A DNA stretch of 9,638 nt from an uncultured Panacagrimonas sp. (GCA_946481265.1 CAMLNE010000155.1:1-9638); one strand, 5' to 3'. Positions 1 to 5,770 are shown, counted from the first letter of the stretch. Notes: a model not told the origin generated them from the sequence alone. A program made the numbers and translations.

Positions 1-1
1 C

Positions 2-196
2 GAGTTCGGCGTCGAGGTGTCGAAGGACACCGAGGTGCGCGTATGGGACAGCAACGCCGAGCTGCGCTACATGGTGCTGCCGATGCGACCGGCCGGCACC
101 GAGCACCTGGGCGAGGAGCAACTCGCCGAGCTGGTCACGCGCGACTCCATGATCGGTGTCGGCCAGCCGCGCACGGCCATCGGGAGCGCGCCGTGA
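2..196 (+). CDS. nthA: nitrile hydratase alpha subunit, C-terminal fragment (5' end outside window)
   Basis: This is the last 64 codons of a nitrile hydratase alpha subunit, the metal-binding subunit that hydrates a nitrile to an amide in the cytoplasm. Seen here: a run resembling [17 protein letters not shown], then RPAGTE, then the closing [14 protein letters not shown] block. All three are typical of the alpha C-terminus. The catalytic Cys-rich claw motif (C-x-L/T-C-S-C) lies upstream of the window, so a cobalt or iron type cannot be read directly. The TGA stop overlaps the GTG start of the next gene by four bases, and a GGGAG ribosome site for that gene lies inside this reading frame, so the two are translationally coupled. 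The gamma subunit of thiocyanate hydrolase is a homologue of this protein, but the neighbouring genes look like nitrile hydratase rather than thiocyanate hydrolase. Confidence 0.88.
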   Translation, partial: EFGVEVSKDTEVRVWDSNAELRYMVLPMRPAGTEHLGEEQLAELVTRDSMIGVGQPRTAIGSAP

Positions 197-507
197 ACGG
201 CGTGCACGACCTGGGTGGCATGCATGGCTTTGGCCCGATCGAACGCGAGGAGCACGAGCCTTATTTCCACCACGCCTGGGAAAAGCGCGTGTTCGGGATG
301 TTCTTCGGCTGCTTCGCCACCGGCCACTTCAACCTCGACATGTTCCGGCATGCCATCGAGCAGATGGGCCCGGACTATTACCAGACCTCGTACTACGAGC
401 ACTGGCTGCACGGCATCGAAGCCCTGCTGATCGCCAACGGCACGCTGACCGCCGAACAGATCGCGCAGCGCATGCAAGCGCTCGAGGCAAAAGGGGAGAC
501 GCACTGA
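193..507 (+). CDS. nthB: nitrile hydratase beta subunit, N-terminal half (split beta)
   Basis: This 104-residue protein opens with the hallmark nitrile hydratase beta start ([15 protein letters not shown]). It continues with a WEKRVFG helix (about 29-35), the [15 protein letters not shown] block (46-60) and [13 protein letters not shown] (67-79). It stops there, although an ordinary beta subunit is about 210-230 residues and continues into an SH3-like barrel; that second half is the next gene. Arg52 in the MFRH motif falls where the conserved beta-subunit arginine that contacts the metal claw is expected (from memory of the family). GTG was chosen as start because the family motif begins exactly there and GGGAG lies 6 bases upstream. 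It overlaps the alpha gene by four bases. A longer reading starting at 43 would only run through the alpha gene out of frame. It could instead be called the beta subunit of a three-subunit nitrile hydratase. Confidence 0.9.
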   Translation: MNGVHDLGGMHGFGPIEREEHEPYFHHAWEKRVFGMFFGCFATGHFNLDMFRHAIEQMGPDYYQTSYYEHWLHGIEALLIANGTLTAEQIAQRMQALEAKGETH

Positions 508-935
508 TGCCCGCCCTTCCCGTCGAAATGGTGGATGGCCTGCTGCGCACCGGCGCCAGTGCACGGCTGCCGGACGCGGTGACACCGCGCTTCCGGGCCG
601 GTGACACGGTGCTGGCGCGCAACGTCCATCCGGTCGGTCACACGCGCCTGCCGCGCTACATCCGCGGCAAGCACGGCACCATCCGCGCCGACCACGGCGT
701 CTTCTCCTTTCCGGACACCGCGGCGCACGGCCTGGGGCACAAGGCGCAGCACCTGTACAGCGTGCGTTTCGCCGCGCGCGAGCTGTGGGGCGAACAGGCC
801 GCGGAACAGGATTGCGTCTTCATCGACCTGTTCGACGACTACCTCGACGCCGATTCCGACGCGGCGGCGCCGGCCGCTCGCGGCAAGCCCGCAGCACGCT
901 CCTCCGCGGCGAAGAAGGCCGGGGCCCGCCGATGA
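507..935 (+). CDS. nitrile hydratase beta subunit, SH3-like C-terminal half (split beta)
   Basis: This 142-residue protein is the missing second half of the beta subunit. Residues 1-20 (PVEMVDGLLRTGASA) match the usual linker-plus-helix. Residues 28-113 form the SH3-like domain with RFRAGDTV, HTRLPRYIRGKHG (45-57), the DHGVFSFPDTAAHG loop (62-75), LYSVRFAARELWG and DLFDDYLD. The arginines in HTRLPRYIRG correspond to conserved beta residues near the active site. The ATG overlaps the previous stop by one base (TGATG) and has a strong GGGGAG site at 493-498, 8 bases upstream, so this is a deliberate separate gene and not a sequencing frameshift of one beta gene. The last 28 residues are an odd Ala/Arg/Lys/Ser-rich, probably disordered basic tail. 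The alpha subunit of thiocyanate hydrolase is a distant homologue, but the motifs here are nitrile hydratase-like. Confidence 0.9.
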   Translation: MPALPVEMVDGLLRTGASARLPDAVTPRFRAGDTVLARNVHPVGHTRLPRYIRGKHGTIRADHGVFSFPDTAAHGLGHKAQHLYSVRFAARELWGEQAAEQDCVFIDLFDDYLDADSDAAAPAARGKPAARSSAAKKAGARR

Positions 936-1297
936 GCGCGCCCGATGCCCTGCCGCCGCTGGAGTCGATCCCGCGCGACGCCGAAGGCCCCGTGTTCCGC
1001 GAACCCTGGGAGGCGCAGGCCTTTGCCATGGTGGTGCAGCTCCACCGGAACCAGGTGTTCACCTGGAAGGAGTGGGCCGACGCACTGAGCCGGCAGATCG
1101 CCGCCGTGCGGCAGCGAGGCGAGCCGGACACCGGCGTCGACTACTACCGGCACTGGCTGTCCGCGCTCGAACAGCTGCTCGCCGACAAGGGCGTGGTGAG
1201 TGATACGGGACTGCGGCAGCGGCGCGAACACCTGCTCGCGCACTGGCCAAGCGGGCACGATCACGTGGCACGGCGCGACCCGGTGCTGGTGGCCTGA
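932..1297 (+). CDS. nitrile hydratase accessory (activator/metallochaperone) protein
   Basis: This 121-residue protein belongs to the small activator family encoded directly after nitrile hydratase subunits. The family is a paralogue of the beta N-terminal domain and helps incorporate the metal into the alpha subunit by subunit exchange. Seen here: VFREPWEAQAFAMVVQL (21-37), FTWKEWADALSRQI (43-56), then GVDYYRHWLSALEQLLADKG (68-87), the pattern that parallels [13 protein letters not shown] in the beta N-half. The start ATG overlaps the previous stop (ATGA). It has only a weak purine-rich upstream stretch, so translation probably depends on coupling. It is the fourth gene of an uninterrupted overlapping operon. 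The conserved start (MSAPDALPPLESIPRD) excludes the longer upstream reading. Confidence 0.87.
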   Translation: MSAPDALPPLESIPRDAEGPVFREPWEAQAFAMVVQLHRNQVFTWKEWADALSRQIAAVRQRGEPDTGVDYYRHWLSALEQLLADKGVVSDTGLRQRREHLLAHWPSGHDHVARRDPVLVA

Positions 1298-1310
1298 TCG
1301 CGTGAAGAAA

Positions 1311-1330
1311 CCGCCGGCATCGATCGGCGG
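1311..1330. other. short GC-rich stem-loop between accessory gene and unknown gene
   Basis: CCGCCG (1311-1316) and CGGCGG (1325-1330) form a perfect 6-bp stem with an 8-base loop. It is followed on the + strand by ATAAAAAA rather than a T-run, so it does not look like an intrinsic terminator for the operon. It may be an intercistronic processing or pausing structure, or chance in GC-rich DNA. Confidence 0.3.
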
Positions 1331-1371
1331 ATAAAAAAGAGTCAGGGGTGCGAGAGAGGAGAATGAGAACG

Positions 1372-1923
1372 ATGCGCCTGGTGGAAGAAGAGGGCATGGG
1401 GACGCTGGAGGTCTTCGCGCTGTCGACCGAGGAGGACGAGCTGCGCGCGCTGCTGACGGAACTCTTCACCGAACACTGGCAGGAGATCCGGTTCGGCACG
1501 CTGATCCAGGGCGCGGTGTTCGAGATCGCGGCGCCGAACGCGCCGGAGAAGGTCTCCATGCTGGACGGCTACCTGACGGTGGATTTCGGCAGCTGGCATT
1601 TCCACCTGTGCATCGGCCCGCATCGCGGCACCACGGGTCAGCCGGTGAGTTCGGACCTCGCCCTGCACCGGCGCACGGCGCGGGCGGAGATGTACCGCAT
1701 CGTCAACGGCGGTGCGCCCACGTCCTGGGGGCTGCGCCTGTTCAATGGCGCGGGCGAGCAGCAGATCACCGTCATGCTGCCCAACCCCTTCCTGTCCGAC
1801 CACGGCATCCGCAGCAAGCCGGACTGGAACCGGCTGTTCGTGTGGGATGCCCTGCGCGCCCGTTACCTGAAGCTGGAGGCCGATCCGCGCGACCGCACGG
1901 CCAAGGCCTTCGTGCACGGCTGA
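1372..1923 (+). CDS. uncharacterised protein downstream of nitrile hydratase, His/Cys-rich core motif
   Basis: I do not recognise a named function for this 183-residue protein, though it reads like a real conserved family and not a random frame. It has an N-terminal acidic helix region (about 15-35), then HWQEIRFGTLIQGAVFEI (35-52), SMLDGYLTVDFG (62-73), WHFHLCIGPHRG (75-86), HRRTARAEMYR (99-109), SWGLRLFNGAGEQQITVMLPNPFLSD (118-143) and a C-terminal helix with RARYLKL (162-168). His76, His78, Cys80 and His84 sit in one short stretch and could bind a metal or cofactor; this is inference. There is no signal peptide or membrane segment. The ATG at 1372 was chosen because AGGAG (1357-1361) lies 10 bases before it; ATG 1363 is too close to that site. 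It lies 74 bases after the accessory gene on the same strand, so it may share that transcript. It could be a metal-handling partner or an unrelated housekeeping gene. Confidence 0.75.
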   Translation: MRLVEEEGMGTLEVFALSTEEDELRALLTELFTEHWQEIRFGTLIQGAVFEIAAPNAPEKVSMLDGYLTVDFGSWHFHLCIGPHRGTTGQPVSSDLALHRRTARAEMYRIVNGGAPTSWGLRLFNGAGEQQITVMLPNPFLSDHGIRSKPDWNRLFVWDALRARYLKLEADPRDRTAKAFVHG

Positions 1924-1930
1924 GAGGCGG

Positions 1931-1948
1931 GCCGGGCACCGACCCGGC
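1931..1948. terminator. possible bidirectional stem-loop between convergent genes
   Basis: GCCGGG (1931-1936) and CCCGGC (1943-1948) form a perfect 6-bp stem with a 6-base loop in the 54-base gap between two convergent stop codons. Position favours a shared terminator, but no T-run follows on either strand, so it is at best a weak or factor-dependent one. Confidence 0.35.
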
Positions 1949-1977
1949 GGTGCAGGTGCGAAACCGCTCCGCTGGGC

Positions 1978-3186
1978 TCAGCCGAGCTCCGCGCGGCCGA
2001 GCTGCTGCATCAGCTGGTCGGTGGTCAGGGGGTGGAACGGCCCGCTGCGTGCGTCGCGGTAGAGCTTCTCCAGCACATGCCCCCGGCGGAACGTGCCGCC
2101 GCCGACCAGGCGCATGCCGATATCGACGACGCGGATCGCGTTCTCGGTGGACACCACCTTGGGGATCTCGAGCCAGCACAGGCGCCGCAGCGGATCCTCG
2201 GGAAGATCGCGACCCTCGTTCAGACGCGTAGCGGCCACCTCGATGCAATTGGCCGCGGCCTCGATCAGCACGCGCATCTCGCCGATGCCGACGTGCACGA
2301 GCGGCTGCTCGCTGAGCTTGACGTCGGCGGCCTCCGACACCGCGCCCAGGTGCTTGCGGCGCAGGATCGCCAGGGTCTCGTCGTAGGCCCGTCGCGCCAG
2401 GCCCAGGTAGATCGACGCGAAGCTCAAGGTCTGCCATTCGAGGTTGGCGAACAGGCCGGGCCGGAACGCCGCCGAGACCAGGTCGGCCTGCGGCACGAAG
2501 ACATCCTCGAAGACCACCGTCTCGGTGCCCGATGCGCGCATGCCCAGCGCATCCCAGGTTTTCTCGATGCGCACGCCCCTGGCGGCGGCGGGACACACCA
2601 GCATCACCTCGCGCGCCGCGCGCTCCGCGTGGTCGGTCGGCAGCTCGCCGTCCGGGTTGGTGATGGTGGCGTTGAAGGTGTGGAAGTCCGCCGCCAGCGA
2701 CAGCGTGCCCCAGCTCTTGCGCCCGCTGACGCGATAGCCGCCGCTGACCGGCACCGCCCGCGTATCGGCCAGGCCCATGACGCCGGCGCGCGTCTCGCTG
2801 TAGACGCCGTCGAACAGGTGGCCGTGGCGCGCCACCCCGGAGAAGAAGCGCGTCTGGTGTTCCGCGCTCCACATGCCGCGGAAGAAGCCGATCACGCCGA
2901 AGTGCATGTTGAAGCCGAGCGTGATGGCCGGGTCGCCGTAGGCCAGCAGTTCGACGCAGCGCGCGGTGGTGGCGATATCCGCGCCCCAGCCGCCATGGCG
3001 CTTGGGGATGTTGAGCCCCGGTAGGCCCAGCGCGCGGACCCGCGCCGCCATTTCCTGGGAAAACGAATTCTCCGCGTCGTGGCGCGGCCCGGCCGCGCGG
3101 AATTCGTCCGCGAGTTCGCGGCAGACCGCGAACGCCCGCTCCCGTTCGCTCGTGCTCATCTCGACGACGTGTACAGGTGCGGACAT
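1978..3186 (-). CDS. acyl-CoA dehydrogenase-family flavoprotein
   Basis: This 402-residue protein has the whole acyl-CoA dehydrogenase fold, usual length 380-400. The N-terminal helical part has LGLPGLNIPKRHGGWG (53-68). YSETRAG (129-135) sits at the flavin-binding beta-domain entry, followed by GRKSWGTLS (155-163). DALGMRASGTETVVFEDVFVP (212-232) is the classic beta-domain signature. The C-terminal helical domain ends with GGGTFRRGHVLEKLYRDARSG (362-382). Such enzymes use FAD to oxidise acyl-CoA thioesters; some relatives are monooxygenases. The usual catalytic Glu of the YEGT motif is absent: aligned from RDA, that position reads Pro386 in GPFHPLTTD. The base is therefore elsewhere, or the reaction differs. 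The ATG at 3186 has GGAG 7 bases upstream. It is divergent from the SDR gene, suggesting shared control. Substrate unknown. Confidence 0.87.
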   Translation of the reverse strand: MSAPVHVVEMSTSERERAFAVCRELADEFRAAGPRHDAENSFSQEMAARVRALGLPGLNIPKRHGGWGADIATTARCVELLAYGDPAITLGFNMHFGVIGFFRGMWSAEHQTRFFSGVARHGHLFDGVYSETRAGVMGLADTRAVPVSGGYRVSGRKSWGTLSLAADFHTFNATITNPDGELPTDHAERAAREVMLVCPAAARGVRIEKTWDALGMRASGTETVVFEDVFVPQADLVSAAFRPGLFANLEWQTLSFASIYLGLARRAYDETLAILRRKHLGAVSEAADVKLSEQPLVHVGIGEMRVLIEAAANCIEVAATRLNEGRDLPEDPLRRLCWLEIPKVVSTENAIRVVDIGMRLVGGGTFRRGHVLEKLYRDARSGPFHPLTTDQLMQQLGRAELG

Positions 3187-3266
3187 GCGTCTTCTCCCGG
3201 CTGGCGATCGCGCTCTTGGCCGCGGCCGGCGCATGGCTGGCGCGGATTTCCTTCGCACTGCAGCGG

Positions 3267-3303
3267 GACGGGCCTGCCGCCATTGAAGAAGGCGCGGCCC
3301 GTC
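3267..3303. promoter_or_regulatory. 8-bp inverted repeat hairpin upstream of the acyl-CoA dehydrogenase gene
   Basis: GACGGGCC (3267-3274) is the exact reverse complement of GGCCCGTC (3296-3303). An inner CGCC (3278-3281) pairs with GGCG (3291-3294), leaving a 9-base loop ATTGAAGAA. It lies 81-117 bases upstream of the minus-strand start codon. It could be an operator or a leader hairpin of the acyl-CoA dehydrogenase transcript; the choice is inference. Confidence 0.4.
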
Positions 3304-3429
3304 GGCCTGCACCATGACAGCAGAGCGGAGGATGGCGACGCAATCAGGGCAGGCGCCTAGGGCCTGTCGCATGCGGACCGGAATCCCCACCGCAGGATCG
3401 GCCGGGCACGCCCCGAATGGACAGCGCGC

Positions 3430-3450
3430 ATCGATTCTTCCAGATTCGAT
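3430..3450. promoter_or_regulatory. operator-like imperfect palindrome upstream of the SDR gene
   Basis: ATCGATTCT (3430-3438) and AGATTCGAT (3442-3450) are inverted copies matching at 8 of 9 positions around a TCC centre. The A/T-rich 21-bp site stands out in GC-rich DNA, starts 68 and ends 48 bases before the SDR ATG, and has the size of a dimeric regulator site (for example TetR type). No regulator gene is present in the window, so the protein is unknown. Confidence 0.45.
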
Positions 3451-3497
3451 CCGGCCGGCCTCGACGGCGGCACATCCACAGCGACGGAGCCGACGAC

Positions 3498-4280
3498 ATG
3501 GGCAGGATGAGCGGAAAGGTGGTGATCATCACCGGCGCGGGATCCGGTGTCGGCCAGGCCGCGATGGTCCTCTTCGCGCGCGAAGGCGCCGAGGTGCTCG
3601 GCGTCTCGCGCACGCAGGCCAATCTCGAGCAGACCCTGGCGCAGGTGCAGCAGGCCGGCGGGCGCGGTTCGATCGTCGCAGCCGACCTGTCCGACGATGC
3701 GGCCTGTCGCCGGGTCGTGCAGGCGGCGATGGATCGGCACGGACGTATCGATAGCCTGGTGCATGCCGCCGGCGTGGGCTACAGCTGGGCGGAAAAGAGT
3801 CCGGGCACGATGGGCGATGTCCTCAACACCTCGCCGCAGGCCTGGGACGAGGTCATCGCCATCAACCTGAATTCCTGCTTCTACATGTGTCGTCACGTGG
3901 TGCCGGTGCTGATCGGGCAGGGGCAGGGCACGATCGTCAACGTGTCCAGCATCTCGGGCTACCAGGGCCTGGCCAGCGCGCACACCTACACCGCGGCCAA
4001 GGCCGGCGTGATCAACCTGACGCGCTCGCTGTGCGTCTCGTACGCCGCGCAGGGCATCCGCGCGAACTGCATCGCGCCCGGATTCATCGCCACCCCGATG
4101 GTCGCTTCGGTGCTCGACCTGTTCGACGACCCGGCCGTGGCCGAGCGCATCACGCCGATGAAGCGGCCGGGCACGGCGATGGAGATGGCCTATGGCTGCC
4201 TGTACCTGGCCAGCGACGAGTCCTCGTACTGCAACGGCACCGTGCTGACCATCGACGGTGGCACGACCGCGCGACAGTAG
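3498..4280 (+). CDS. short-chain dehydrogenase/reductase (classical SDR)
   Basis: This 260-residue classical SDR has the expected length for the family. The Rossmann cofactor motif TGAGSGVG is at residues 12-19. HAAGVG (89-94) replaces the usual NNAG, Asn123 lies in AINL, the catalytic Ser is Ser151 (NVSSISG), and Tyr164 and Lys168 form YTAAK. The C-terminal part has the usual RANCIAPGFIATPM (188-201) and the ending NGTVLTIDGG. These enzymes interconvert alcohols and ketones with NAD(P). The second strand ends GVSR (35-38) with no acidic residue, favouring NADP(H); that preference is inference. The ATG at 3498 has GGAG 9 bases upstream; the internal ATG at 3507 is less well served. It is followed after 108 bases by an EthD-domain gene on the same strand, and an operator-like palindrome lies just upstream. 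The substrate cannot be told. Confidence 0.92.
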   Translation: MGRMSGKVVIITGAGSGVGQAAMVLFAREGAEVLGVSRTQANLEQTLAQVQQAGGRGSIVAADLSDDAACRRVVQAAMDRHGRIDSLVHAAGVGYSWAEKSPGTMGDVLNTSPQAWDEVIAINLNSCFYMCRHVVPVLIGQGQGTIVNVSSISGYQGLASAHTYTAAKAGVINLTRSLCVSYAAQGIRANCIAPGFIATPMVASVLDLFDDPAVAERITPMKRPGTAMEMAYGCLYLASDESSYCNGTVLTIDGGTTARQ

Positions 4281-4388
4281 CGTCGATCCTGCTCCACGCT
4301 GCACCGGCTCGCGCCTGCCGGCGTGCTCGCCTACGCTCGCGATGTGCTGCCTTCGCGCAGCGCGCCCGATGGCCAAGCCGAGACTGCC

Positions 4389-4754
4389 ATGATCAAGCTC
4401 GTGTACTGCCTTACCCGCCGCTCCGACATTCCCGCCGAGCGCTTCCACCGCTACTGGCTCGAGCAGCACGGCCCCAAGGTCGCCGCGCGAAAGTCCGCGC
4501 TGCGTGCGCTCAAGTACGTCCAGAGTCACACGGTGGCGCCGCAGCTCAACGACCTGCTGCAGGCGTCGCGCGGCATGCAGCCGCCCTACGACGGCATCAC
4601 CGAGGTGTGGTGGGACAGCGCGCAGTCGCTGCAGGACGCCATCGCCACGCAAGAGGGCGCGCAGGCGATGAAGGACCTGCTCGACGACGAGTCCACGTTC
4701 ATCGACTTCTCGACCTCGCGCCTGTTCGTCACCGAGGAACACGCGATCTTCTGA
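4389..4754 (+). CDS. EthD-domain protein
   Basis: This 121-residue protein has an EthD (dimeric alpha/beta barrel) domain along its whole length. Seen here: MIKLVYCLTRR at the first strand, ERFHRYWLEQHGPKV (17-31), ALKYVQSH (40-47), PPYDGITEVWWDS (65-77), and the ending DESTFIDFSTSRLFVTEEHAIF (100-121). All of these are typical family blocks. Members occur in operons for ether, steroid, polyketide or aromatic breakdown. Most have no known reaction of their own, although some catalyse decarboxylation, cyclisation or similar steps. The ATG at 4389 starts exactly at the domain; its ribosome site is weak (GAG only). The gene follows the SDR and probably shares its transcript. The 108-base gap between them contains nothing I recognise. 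Confidence 0.85.
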   Translation: MIKLVYCLTRRSDIPAERFHRYWLEQHGPKVAARKSALRALKYVQSHTVAPQLNDLLQASRGMQPPYDGITEVWWDSAQSLQDAIATQEGAQAMKDLLDDESTFIDFSTSRLFVTEEHAIF

Positions 4755-4883
4755 GGACCGCCGCGGTCGGGGCGCCTGGCAGGCCCTGGAGGTCTGGCCC
4801 GATTGCCGGCGATCGGATCCGCGCCGTTTCGAGCCAAGGCGTCTTGCGCCGCATGCGCTGCCGGTGGGCCCGCACGACGGCAC

Positions 4884-5507
4884 TCAGGACACGGCGTTGC
4901 TGTGCAGCAGGCAGTAGACAAACGACTGCACGTTGCCGGACGGCGTCAGATGCGCCTCGCTCTCGTGCCGCACCAGGGTGAAGTCGTCGGCGAACGCCGC
5001 CTTGAGGCTGCGCGCGTCGTAGCGCCGGACAGGCAGGCCGCTGCACTGCGCGGGGCCGTCTTCGGCGAAGGTCGCGATGACCAGATACCCGCCGGGTGCG
5101 AGCGCGTGGCGCGCCGCCTGGACATAGGCCTGGCGGTCCGCCGCCTCGGTGAGGAAGTGGAACACCGCCCGGTCATGCCACAGCGCGTACTGCCGTGCGG
5201 GCAGGGCCGCGCGGGTGATATCGGCTTCGAGCCAGTGCACCGACTGCGCCTGGGCGCCGAGCCGGGTGCGCGCGACGGCGAGCGCGGCGGCCGAAAGGTC
5301 GAGGACCGTCAGCGCGCTGTAGCCATCGGCCAGCAGATCGTCGACCAGGGTGGACGCCCCGCCACCGACATCGATGATCGGCGCGGAACGCGCGATCCCG
5401 CTGCGTCGGATCAGGTCGAGCGAGCGGGCCGCCCGCGGCTGGAACCAGCTCAGCGAAGCGGCGTCACGCGTCGAGTACACCTGCTCCCAGTGGTCCCTGA
5501 TCTCCAT
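4884..5507 (-). CDS. class I SAM-dependent methyltransferase
   Basis: This 207-residue protein is a complete Rossmann-fold SAM methyltransferase. After the N-terminal HWEQVYSTRDAASLSWFQ (6-23), motif I is IIDVGGGAS (44-52). The acidic residue ending the second strand is Asp70 (VLDLS), and EADIT is at 94-98. The conserved block WHDRAVFHFLTEAADRQAY (110-128) precedes LAPGGYLVIATFAEDGP (136-152), CSGLPVRRY (155-163) and HLTPSGNVQSFVYC (186-199). The WHDRAVFHFL block is shared by a widespread bacterial family with eukaryotic protein-lysine methyltransferase relatives (from memory); the acceptor here is unknown. The ATG at 5507 has GGAG 5 bases upstream. Its first 21 codons and its upstream DNA are repeated at 9468-9638, where the start codon is lost. 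It is convergent with the EthD gene; the 129-base gap between their stops shows only short GC-rich palindromes and no T-run terminator. Confidence 0.88.
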   Translation of the reverse strand: MEIRDHWEQVYSTRDAASLSWFQPRAARSLDLIRRSGIARSAPIIDVGGGASTLVDDLLADGYSALTVLDLSAAALAVARTRLGAQAQSVHWLEADITRAALPARQYALWHDRAVFHFLTEAADRQAYVQAARHALAPGGYLVIATFAEDGPAQCSGLPVRRYDARSLKAAFADDFTLVRHESEAHLTPSGNVQSFVYCLLHSNAVS

Positions 5508-5619
5508 GCCGGCTCCATCGGACGCATCGTCTGCACGCAAGGCGGCGTGCGCGCACACCGAAGACGTGGTTCCGGCCTTCGGCCTCGTGCACCCCGCCAT
5601 GCCGATACGCGGGGCGACC
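5445..5619. repeat. direct repeat copy A: start and upstream region of the methyltransferase gene
   Basis: These 175 bases match 9468-9638 in the same orientation, with 8 mismatches and one 4-base indel counted by eye (about 93-95% identity). Copy A is intact: it includes methyltransferase codons 1-21 and 112 bases upstream of its ATG. The outer 55 or so bases are identical between copies. They include GGCCTTCGGCC, a short hairpin-forming sequence. The similarity stops after 5619 only because copy B reaches the window edge, so the true right boundary is unknown. Confidence 0.9.
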
Positions 5620-5696
5620 GCGGCTCGAAGCCATCATCACGTCGCCGCGCGCAAGGCCGCAAGCGCGCAGGTCAGCGGGTCGTCGCCGCGTCGCGA

Positions 5697-5751
5697 TGCC
5701 GCCGGGCGTCTGCGCAACCGCGCCGTCCCCGGACGGCGCTCGCCGGCGGCA
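5697..5751 (-). terminator. nested strong stem-loop after the LLM oxidoreductase gene
   Basis: A 9-bp outer stem, TGCCGCCGG (5697-5705) with CCGGCGGCA (5743-5751), encloses a perfect inner hairpin of GCGCCGTCC (5720-5728) with GGACGGCGC (5731-5739). It begins 19 bases past the LLM stop codon in the direction of transcription, so it is well placed as that gene's terminator or 3' protective structure. No T-run follows, so intrinsic termination would be atypical. Confidence 0.5.
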
Positions 5752-5770
5752 GGGACTCGAATCGGCGGAT

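Larger units (their letters stand above)
3187..3497. promoter_or_regulatory. divergent intergenic control region (ACAD / SDR)
   Basis: The 311 bases between the two divergent starts hold no convincing gene; small frames here lack ribosome sites and family motifs. They should contain both promoters. I see two clear inverted repeats, listed separately (3267-3303 and 3430-3450). There are also two weak ones: the 8-bp palindrome AGGCGCCT at 3351-3358, and CAGGC/GCCTG at 3350-3354 and 3362-3366. No good sigma-70 -35/-10 pair was recognised on either strand. Confidence 0.5.

Noticed and set aside
193..935. Split beta subunit as a sequencing frameshift
   Set aside because: Each half has its own Shine-Dalgarno sequence at correct spacing, and the TGATG overlap is a typical coupling arrangement, so a genuine split is more likely.
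2..1297. Thiocyanate hydrolase (scnBAC-type) identity
   Set aside because: Gene order (alpha-like gene first) and the motifs [15 protein letters not shown] and HTRLPRYIRG fit nitrile hydratase better. The decisive alpha claw region is outside the window.
1311..1340. Intrinsic terminator after the nitrile hydratase operon
   Set aside because: The hairpin is followed by an A-run on the + strand, not a T-run, and no minus-strand gene ends there.
1342..1917. 191-codon minus-strand frame exactly opposite the unknown gene 1372-1923
   Set aside because: It is of equal length to the sense frame, so both were considered. The sense strand has a ribosome site, collinearity with the operon and protein-like blocks; the antisense lacks these.
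1772..3343. 523-codon minus-strand frame overlapping the ACAD gene out of frame
   Set aside because: The adjacent frame encodes a full acyl-CoA dehydrogenase with a good start; this one gives an Arg/Pro/Gly-rich sequence typical of a shifted reading of GC-rich DNA.
3357..4883. 508-codon minus-strand open frame opposite the SDR and EthD genes
   Set aside because: Both plus-strand genes have intact catalytic or domain motifs. The antisense product is a His/Arg/Gly-rich shadow without motif.
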